From: a virus
Strand: one strand, 5' to 3'
Length of the DNA: 21,883 bases
Virus record (IMG/VR): IMGVR_UViG_3300020195_000178
Coordinates: 1-21,883 of that record
Shown here: positions 17,001-21,883 of the stretch, in pieces
Numbering within the stretch: position 1 is the first letter of the stretch
How the letters are laid out: every line of letters starts with the position of its first letter
Translations under genes and position numbers: made by a program
The notes under the pieces: model-generated
What the model was told of the DNA's origin: nothing
The model's input: only the letters and a program-made list of their open reading frames with translations
The model's database searches: none

Positions 17001-18305
17001 TTATTTATCTCCAAATATATCAAATTTATCGTCAGACTGCCTTGGGAGCTCATGCCACTTAATCCTGTGGCTTCCTTCTCTCACGCCCATTGCGAACGAA
17101 CGAAATGCATCTGCACTATGGCTCGTCCAATTATGCAAAGGCTGACTTGAGAAAATCTTATTCTTAGAGTCCCACTTCTTCTCGTAGTTTTTCAAGCAGT
17201 TTATGCCCCTCTCACACTTTAGAGCATCAAACCAGCACTTATTCATTATAAGCCTAGAAGCATCAATCCCGTCCTTAACATCCGTCCTGGGTAATATCCT
17301 CGTCCGAAGTCCTAATGAGCGCAAGATCTCCTCCCGGGTCTTCCCTGTACCTAAATCCCTGGCTGCAGCGTCATGAGGGAGCACGTGCTCGTCATAGTCG
17401 TAGGGCTTTTTACGTAGCTCTTTAGCATAATGATCAATCGCCACACCTGAGTCCTCCAGATGATCGATTATATGGAACGCCTTGCCGACCTGCTGGATAA
17501 ACCAGATAGCCGTCGTGTCCGCGATCCCCAAATCCCAGTACGTGCTAACAGGAACGGCCTTGTCATAAGGAACAATGGTAATGCGCCCCTCATCCTCAGC
17601 CTTTTTCATCTCTTTACCATAGTAAGCGCCTATAAGGGCGGCGGAGAAATCGCACTCGAATTCTTGAGCATATTCCTCATCCGACATTATTTGTTTAGCC
17701 GCCTCTAGCTCAGACATTGGAATGATACCTGTCTCTGATGCCTTATGAAGAGCCGTGTACCAATCTGGATTTTTTAAAGCTATTTGATATATATCCCAGA
17801 AATGGTTAACGCCTCTAGGTGTACCGACGAATATTGCCCACCCAAGTCTATCTGATAGCGCTGGTCTAATGACAGTCGCCCAGATCTCAGGACCCATCTC
17901 TGCGTACTCGTCAAGCACCACGCCATCAAGGTAAAGGCCTCGAAGTGACCCAGGATCTTCTGATCCTAGAAGGTAAATACGAATCCGATCGCCCATGTGC
18001 GGGCGCGGGATGTCCACCCTTAGCTCTGATTCATTAGCCTCATAGCCAGGGATGTCTTGGGCGTATTCTTTTAATATAGTCCATGCATTTCGTTTCGATT
18101 GTTTGAACGTGGGCGAAATATATGCGTATTGGCCGTTCTTAAGAGGATTTCTTAAACCTTTGTCAATAATCTCCATTAACGCGAAATGGGTTTTACCGGC
18201 CCTACGGTGAACGACTAAAACACTGAAGCGTTTAATTTCTTTGTGCAGCTTACTTTGTAAGGGTCGGGGCCTATATCCTAAATTTACAGTTACTACTTTC
18301 GACAT
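17001..18305 (-). CDS. terL: Terminase large subunit
   Basis: 434 aa, ATG at 18305. The ATPase domain shows Walker A in VVHRRAGKTH (31-40, K38 T39), Walker B VVLDE (129-133, D132 E133) and coupling motif VGTPRG (160-165). The nuclease domain shows D258 in TYWDLGIAD, a candidate second acidic residue D312 (PHDAAARD), and D399 in HSADAFRSF. All key residues are present, so it should be an active packaging motor and headful or site-specific nuclease. It acts on the procapsid with the small subunit coded just upstream (59-nt gap). Confidence 0.96.
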   Translation of the reverse strand: MSKVVTVNLGYRPRPLQSKLHKEIKRFSVLVVHRRAGKTHFALMEIIDKGLRNPLKNGQYAYISPTFKQSKRNAWTILKEYAQDIPGYEANESELRVDIPRPHMGDRIRIYLLGSEDPGSLRGLYLDGVVLDEYAEMGPEIWATVIRPALSDRLGWAIFVGTPRGVNHFWDIYQIALKNPDWYTALHKASETGIIPMSELEAAKQIMSDEEYAQEFECDFSAALIGAYYGKEMKKAEDEGRITIVPYDKAVPVSTYWDLGIADTTAIWFIQQVGKAFHIIDHLEDSGVAIDHYAKELRKKPYDYDEHVLPHDAAARDLGTGKTREEILRSLGLRTRILPRTDVKDGIDASRLIMNKCWFDALKCERGINCLKNYEKKWDSKNKIFSSQPLHNWTSHSADAFRSFAMGVREGSHRIKWHELPRQSDDKFDIFGDK

Positions 18306-18364
18306 TTAGTACCCAATACCCTTTCAAACAGACCAACCTCAGTTTATTAACCTTCGACTTGCCA

Positions 18365-18982
18365 TCATGGACCTGACTCCTCAATCTTTTTAACGTCTCT
18401 CTCAACGTCGCCCTCTCTTATAACCCCCGTCACGATCACGATCGTCTGGGATCCCACCTGAGATACCTCAGTAGCAGGCTTTGCTCTGAACCTAGAGGAG
18501 TCATAGCTAGCAAGGGACTTATACGCTTGAATCTGAACGTTCTTACTCGAGTAATTACCCTCGTTAGTTTCGTCCGCCAGTCTTCTTATATTGTCGGCAA
18601 TGTGCTCTGCTCGATCCTCATAAGCAGACTGAAGCATCTCTTTGAATTTCTCATACATCCGCTTCCACCTGGCAACGACCTTATAAGGAGGATATAGCTG
18701 GCCGTCGCAGATATCAGTAATCAAGCGCCCTTCGACTATCTCATCGCATATCTTCTGAGCAAGCTCAATGCTATATTCCCATCTTTCATCAGGAAGCCTC
18801 GTACTAGGGTCAACGAGAATAGTGCCGCCAGACGGTAGCTCTACTTTAATAGCGCGCTCTTCTAGAGTCTGCACTTTAGAGATATTGTCCTTGTGGACAC
18901 CAACGAGCTCGCCAGTGGCAGAGTCGTAATGTTCCATAGCCCCAGTCTTAGGGTTTTTGTAAGCAAAGGTCTTCTCGTTCAC
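18365..18982 (-). CDS. terS: Terminase small subunit-like protein
   Basis: 205 aa with a GTG start at 18982 (AGGACG upstream), overlapping the end of the membrane protein gene by 35 bp. An ATG downstream (the MEHYD codon) is an alternative. Residues 65-120 carry a helix-turn-helix layout typical of small terminases (AQKICDEIVEGRLITDICDG, PPYKVVARWKRMYEKFKEML), followed by RAEHIADNIRRLADETNEG, a common TerS oligomerisation segment. The C-terminus has VGSQTIVIVTGVIREGD. It binds the packaging site and recruits TerL, which follows. Confidence 0.87.
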   Translation of the reverse strand: MNEKTFAYKNPKTGAMEHYDSATGELVGVHKDNISKVQTLEERAIKVELPSGGTILVDPSTRLPDERWEYSIELAQKICDEIVEGRLITDICDGQLYPPYKVVARWKRMYEKFKEMLQSAYEDRAEHIADNIRRLADETNEGNYSSKNVQIQAYKSLASYDSSRFRAKPATEVSQVGSQTIVIVTGVIREGDVERDVKKIEESGP

Positions 18983-19892
18983 TCACGCGTCCTATAAAAT
19001 AGATAATAAATAACCAAAAGAATGGCTGCGATAAGGGCATCTGAAAACACATGACCACGATAAAGCCGCCCAGTAGGGATGTAAACTCTTTACTTCCCCT
19101 GGCCGATCTCCACGCCATAACAAGCAAGAATAGCAATATACATAATCCAAGTATGCCATACCCAAAGGTTACTTCGACAAAATCATTGTGCGTCCATACC
19201 GGAACTGACATGTGTCCGAGCCTCTGGTTCATCGCCGCACCGTAAACGAAATAACTACCTGGACCTAAGCCTAGAACAGGCATCTGCGATAGTGATAGCT
19301 CCAGTGCTTGCTGCCAGTAGAACAGCCGCCCGTTATCCGCCCAGAAGTCAGGTAAGAACGACCATAAGCAAAGCGCACCGAGAATGGCAGGTAGGAAGAT
19401 CATATAATGCACGTAAAGAGCACCTATCACGAACGTTGCCAAGAACGCAGTCGCTGACTTCGATAACATAATGCCAATCAGAGCAGGGATCATCAACCCG
19501 TAGAATTTCTCCCTAGCCATAAGAGGGAGAGTAAGTGCGATAAACGCTCCATCTTGACCGGGGTTTCCTAAGAGACCTTGACCAAAGCAGACTAGAACAG
19601 CATTAATCAAACCCAAACCTATTAAAAACCTCGAAGATACTACACTTGTGGTATGTAGCCCCAAAACGATCACCAGCGTGTATCCCGTGAACAGGAAAAG
19701 CGATTGACGCTGCAAAGTGTATAGGTTCATCGGCCCAAGGCCAGGTAAGAATAAGTGAGGCTCACAGTAATCAAACAAGGGCCTTGCTAAAATGTATAGC
19801 ACACACCAAAAGGCCCATTTAGGAAGTTTAACTAAAACTAGTTGGTAAGCCGCCATCATCATGAAGAGGGCTATTGAAATGTCGTAAGGCAA
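18948..19892 (-). CDS. Wzy_C / O-antigen ligase-like membrane protein
   Basis: 314 aa; the longest reading starts with TTG at 19892, 2 nt after the previous stop; internal ATG codons near residues 11-13 are alternatives. About 9-10 hydrophobic segments. The Wzy_C signature is clear: GRLFYWQQALELSLSQMPVL (188-207), GLGPGS (208-213), THNDFVEVTFGYGILGL (234-250). This family (O-antigen ligase WaaL, polymerase Wzy and relatives) transfers or polymerises undecaprenyl-linked glycans at the outer face of the inner membrane. Length is short compared with cellular members (about 400 aa). It sits between virion and packaging genes in the same operon, so it is expressed with them. Probable role: altering host surface polysaccharide, perhaps to block superinfection or re-adsorption. 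The reaction and substrate cannot be read. Confidence 0.85.
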   Translation of the reverse strand: MPYDISIALFMMMAAYQLVLVKLPKWAFWCVLYILARPLFDYCEPHLFLPGLGPMNLYTLQRQSLFLFTGYTLVIVLGLHTTSVVSSRFLIGLGLINAVLVCFGQGLLGNPGQDGAFIALTLPLMAREKFYGLMIPALIGIMLSKSATAFLATFVIGALYVHYMIFLPAILGALCLWSFLPDFWADNGRLFYWQQALELSLSQMPVLGLGPGSYFVYGAAMNQRLGHMSVPVWTHNDFVEVTFGYGILGLCILLFLLVMAWRSARGSKEFTSLLGGFIVVMCFQMPLSQPFFWLFIIYFIGRVSEREDLCLQKP

Positions 19893-19894
19893 TG

Positions 19895-20392
19895 TTAGCT
19901 ATCTTGAGCAACAAACTCAATGTAGATGTTCGCTTTACCAGTGGACACAATCGAAGATCCTGCCACCGTCGCTGTAATATTACATCCAGCCGCAATGCTT
20001 TTCTTAAAAGCAGAGGCTGCTCCTGTCGACTCACCTTCATTCACAGAGTCAAGAGCTTTTCCTGTAATGTCCACCGCAGTAACGATGTTATTCGCATCTT
20101 CACAGCTAATAGCTACTGTGCCAGCCCCAGCATCCGTGAACGCTGTGGCAACGTAGTACCAGCTTCGAGTAATAATCGCACCCTTAGGAAGACTTACACC
20201 TAAGTTGTAAGTCCCTGCGGCACCGCCTGTAGCAGCAATATCGAAAGTCGCCCGAGCAACACGCTGAACATCGCGACCGTTCTTATTCGGAATCTGGTCA
20301 ATATACTTCTGCAACCATGGTGGAAACGGAGATGCAGCCAATGCACTAACAGTGAAGGCAACGGCCAAGATTAATAGGTATATTTTTCGCAT
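19895..20392 (-). CDS. Secreted, decoration-like beta protein
   Basis: 165 aa, ATG at 20392 with GGGGG 6 nt upstream. The N-terminus is a clear Sec signal peptide (K3 charge, hydrophobic core LLILAVAFTVSA, likely cut after ALA near residue 19), followed by FPPWLQKYID. The mature part (about 42-165) looks like a small phage structural beta domain: VARATFDIAATGGAAGTYNL, LPKGAIITRSWYYV, GTVAISCEDANN, ending ANIYIEFVAQD. It carries two or three cysteines. Strand order and the IEF ending resemble the decoration-like protein at 12185-12682. Export makes an ordinary head role unlikely; periplasmic or outer-membrane location is expected. Role unknown. Confidence 0.75.
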   Translation of the reverse strand: MRKIYLLILAVAFTVSALAASPFPPWLQKYIDQIPNKNGRDVQRVARATFDIAATGGAAGTYNLGVSLPKGAIITRSWYYVATAFTDAGAGTVAISCEDANNIVTAVDITGKALDSVNEGESTGAASAFKKSIAAGCNITATVAGSSIVSTGKANIYIEFVAQDS

Positions 20393-20419
20393 GAATTTCC
20401 CCCAAAAAGGTTACAAATA

Positions 20420-20620
20420 TTACTCTGCAGGTGATTCGATAGGCAAGTCAACACCATTTTCAAGTTGTTCTAAAATATGGTCTATTGGCGCAATAATGTT
20501 CGCAATGTAGCCCTTAAGAACAATCTTACAACGATTCTCTTTGAGTGATATGACCGCAAGAACAGAGTCCGGGTTTATATAGATGTCATACCCTTCCTCA
20601 GTCCTATACTCCAGAAACAT
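20420..20620 (-). CDS. Small unknown protein
   Basis: 66 aa, ATG at 20620 with AGAGGA 7 nt upstream; 27 nt before the secreted protein gene. First well-supported gene of the minus-strand operon. The pattern DIYINPDSVLAVISLKENRC with KIVLKGY (about 11-37) suggests a small beta barrel, then a helix (IDHILEQLENG). It loosely recalls FlbD-type small proteins, but not enough for a call. No signal peptide or membrane segment. It could be a regulator or a small virion part. Confidence 0.65.
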   Translation of the reverse strand: MFLEYRTEEGYDIYINPDSVLAVISLKENRCKIVLKGYIANIIAPIDHILEQLENGVDLPIESPAE

Positions 20621-20675
20621 CAGTTATTCCTCTCAAGCCAAGTGACGGTAATAAAAGCGCAAGTAGAAATGTCAT
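20604..20675 (-). CDS. Possible 23-aa leader peptide
   Basis: ATG at 20675 with GGGGG 4 nt upstream, 23 hydrophobic-leaning codons (MTFLLALLLP at the start), TAG at 20604. It overlaps the start of the 66-aa gene by 17 bp in another frame. The same G5 ribosome binding site occurs before proven phage genes. The promoter candidate at 20688-20716 would place the RNA start close to this G run, which argues against efficient translation from that transcript. Confidence 0.3.
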   Translation of the reverse strand: MTFLLALLLPSLGLRGITDVSGV

Positions 20676-20687
20676 GGATCCCCCAAA

Positions 20688-20716
20688 GTTATAATCTAAA
20701 ATCAAGTTATCGACAA
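20688..20716 (-). promoter_or_regulatory. Promoter candidate for the virion operon
   Basis: On the minus strand TTGTCG (20711-20716) and TATAAC (20688-20693) are 17 nt apart, 4/6 and 5/6 matches to sigma70 consensus. It stands upstream of the first minus-strand gene, where an operon promoter is expected. A second weaker -35 (TTGACT) lies further upstream. Candidate only. Confidence 0.5.
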
Positions 20717-20758
20717 AGCCGCCATTAAGTCAATCAAGGATTCCGGGTTTATAGAAAA

Positions 20759-20801
20759 GCGGCGTAAAGCCACTTGCTTTAGCTATGGGGATATAAGCCG
20801 C
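20759..20801 (+). other. Imperfect hairpin upstream of tnpB, possible IS200/IS605-type end
   Basis: An outer stem GCGGC (20759-20763) / GCCGC (20797-20801) encloses an inner imperfect hairpin at about 20770-20789 with CCAC-T-GC pairing to GC-A-TGG around TTTA. The order AAAGCC - stem - CTTTAGC - stem - GGGG resembles subterminal hairpins of IS605-family elements. If it is the left end, the element would begin here about 50-90 nt before tnpB. The second end lies outside. Confidence 0.4.
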
Positions 20802-20823
20802 CTGTCTCGTTCCAAGACCAGCT

Positions 20824-20850
20824 TGTTAGTTTTCTTGAATTAATCTAACA
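20824..20850 (+). other. Inverted repeat just before the tnpB start
   Basis: TGTTAG (20824-20829) and CTAACA (20845-20850) form a perfect 6-bp dyad with a 15-nt AT-rich loop, ending 1 nt before the ATG at 20852. It could be an operator, or a hairpin limiting translation; no Shine-Dalgarno is visible between it and the ATG. Short enough to be chance. Confidence 0.3.
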
Positions 20851-20851
20851 G

Positions 20852-21883
20852 ATGAGGTATCCTGGGCGAGCCGTGAGCGACACCGAAACTTGCGTCTCAA
20901 CATTCCAATTTAAGATACGACGGAATCAAAAGTTCCTTGCGAAAACCGCACCTAAGGTGAACTACGTCTTCAACTACTGCAACGAAACTTCATTTCGGGC
21001 GATTAAGCGCGATGGGAAATTCTTAAGCGGATTTGACCTACAAAAACTCACGAGCGGGGTTGCGAAAATATTGAAGATCAACGCACAGACCGTGCAAATG
21101 GTTTGCGCCGAGTATGCTAATCGTCGGAAGCAGTTTAAAAAGCGGAAGCTGAAATGGCGCAAGAGTTCTGGCTCAAAACGGAGTCTTGGCTGGATTCCAT
21201 TCAAGGCATCTGGTGTTCGAGTCGAAAGTGACACGGTCACCTTCATGAACGAGAAGATCAAATTCTTTAAATCTCGCGAACTCGGCGGACCGATTCTCAC
21301 CGGCTCATTCTCACAAGACGCCGCTGGCGATTGGTATGTGAATTTTCAATGTGAAGTTCAGCTTCTTGAGGCAGCTCTTAAAATAGCAGTAGGAGTTGAC
21401 CTCGGTCAGAAGTCTTTGGTCACTACGAGTGATGGTGAGGTTTTTCATAATCCGAAAGCATTTTATGCCGCGCAGGATGTGCTCGCGAAGGCGCAGCGAC
21501 ATGGCAAGAAAAGGAGAGCGAAGAAGATTCATCGCAAGATTTCTCGAATCAGAAAAGACAATTTGCACAAAGTGAGCACAACTCTCACGAGCAACTATGC
21601 AAAAGTAATTTTAGGAAATTCGAGATTAGCTAACGGCAAGGCAGACCTCGCCGCCTCGTTCGGAACACTTAAAACATTCTGCGAATACAAAGCCATAAGG
21701 CGGCGCGGAATGTGTGTTCTCGTCAACGAAGCATACACAACTGTAACTTGCAACAATTGTCTGGAGAGAACGGGGCCGACAGGTCTGTCTGGACTCTCTG
21801 TAAGAGAATGGGCTTGTGCGAGCTGTGGACAAACGCATGACCGCGACAAAAACGCGGCCATAAATATTCTCCGTATCGGACTT
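20852..21883 (+). CDS. tnpB: TnpB (IS200/IS605 OrfB) RNA-guided nuclease family, 3' end cut by window edge
   Basis: 344 codons from an ATG preceded by an in-frame TAA two codons upstream; open to the right edge, probably only 10-40 residues missing. RuvC-I aspartate D183 lies in VGVDLGQKSLVTTSDG; the zinc ribbon uses C300, C303, C322, C325 (TCNNC, WACASC); RuvC-III D332 lies in THDRDKNAAINIL. At the usual RuvC-II place the glutamate is absent (VILGNS, 252-257), while E293 in VNEAYTT, 38 residues later, fits the relocated glutamate seen in Fanzors and some TnpBs. So it may still cut DNA guided by an omega RNA, normally made from the 3' end of the element (outside). No tnpA in the window. Lies divergent to the virion operon. 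Confidence 0.93.
   Translation, partial: MRYPGRAVSDTETCVSTFQFKIRRNQKFLAKTAPKVNYVFNYCNETSFRAIKRDGKFLSGFDLQKLTSGVAKILKINAQTVQMVCAEYANRRKQFKKRKLKWRKSSGSKRSLGWIPFKASGVRVESDTVTFMNEKIKFFKSRELGGPILTGSFSQDAAGDWYVNFQCEVQLLEAALKIAVGVDLGQKSLVTTSDGEVFHNPKAFYAAQDVLAKAQRHGKKRRAKKIHRKISRIRKDNLHKVSTTLTSNYAKVILGNSRLANGKADLAASFGTLKTFCEYKAIRRRGMCVLVNEAYTTVTCNNCLERTGPTGLSGLSVREWACASCGQTHDRDKNAAINILRIGL

Noticed and set aside
18306-18364. Promoter or terminator between small and large terminase
   Set aside because: The 59-nt gap shows no stable hairpin and no convincing -35/-10 pair on the minus strand.
18948-19892. Holin or other lysis protein
   Set aside because: About 9-10 hydrophobic segments and Wzy_C motifs do not fit a holin.
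20974-21861. Minus-strand open frames opposite tnpB
   Set aside because: They lie opposite a plus-strand frame with complete TnpB motifs, have no family likeness, and are shadows.

Overview
The window is a stretch of a tailed-phage genome or prophage with a T7-like (podovirus) virion gene set. Nearly everything from about 20.7 kb down to the left edge is one tightly packed block on the minus strand. Read in transcription order (right to left) it holds: a 66-aa protein; a secreted, decoration-protein-like protein; a Wzy_C (O-antigen ligase/polymerase-like) membrane protein; small and large terminase; an unknown protein; the portal; a Bbp19-like protein; scaffold; major capsid protein; a head decoration-like protein; a T7 gp11-like adaptor; a gp12-like nozzle; gp13-like and gp14-like internal proteins; three large ejection proteins (722, 598 and 815 aa); and a T7 gp17-type tail fibre cut by the left edge. 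The order matches T7/epsilon15/BPP-1-type podoviruses. No integrase, repressor, polymerase, holin or endolysin is visible, so lifestyle cannot be decided here. The protein families suggest a Gram-negative, probably proteobacterial, host, but the host cannot be named.

Genes are joined by TAATG, GTGA, TAA-ATG or short overlaps, with several GTG and TTG starts, which indicates translational coupling. Only two places break the packing. One is a 189-nt hairpin-rich leader with a promoter candidate before the capsid gene. The other is a 47-nt gap between the decoration and adaptor genes, with two mutually exclusive hairpins: a terminator-like one and one that covers the next ribosome binding site. 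A sigma70-like promoter candidate (20688-20716) sits at the head of the whole block. Several genes share a G5 Shine-Dalgarno sequence (GGGGGAUUC or close variants).

To the right, after a structured 176-nt divergent intergenic region, a plus-strand TnpB (IS200/IS605 OrfB, RNA-guided nuclease family) begins at 20852 and runs off the right edge after 344 codons. It lacks the usual RuvC-II glutamate but has a glutamate 38 residues later, in the VNE motif before the zinc ribbon, as in the rearranged active site of Fanzors and some TnpBs. No TnpA is present.

The best leads are: (i) the accessory pair at the head of the packaging operon (secreted decoration-like protein plus Wzy_C membrane protein), a candidate for host-surface remodelling or exclusion; (ii) the relocated-glutamate TnpB facing away from the virion operon; (iii) the RNA switch-like element between capsid and tail genes; and (iv) an ADP-ribosyltransferase-like region in the 598-aa ejection protein.
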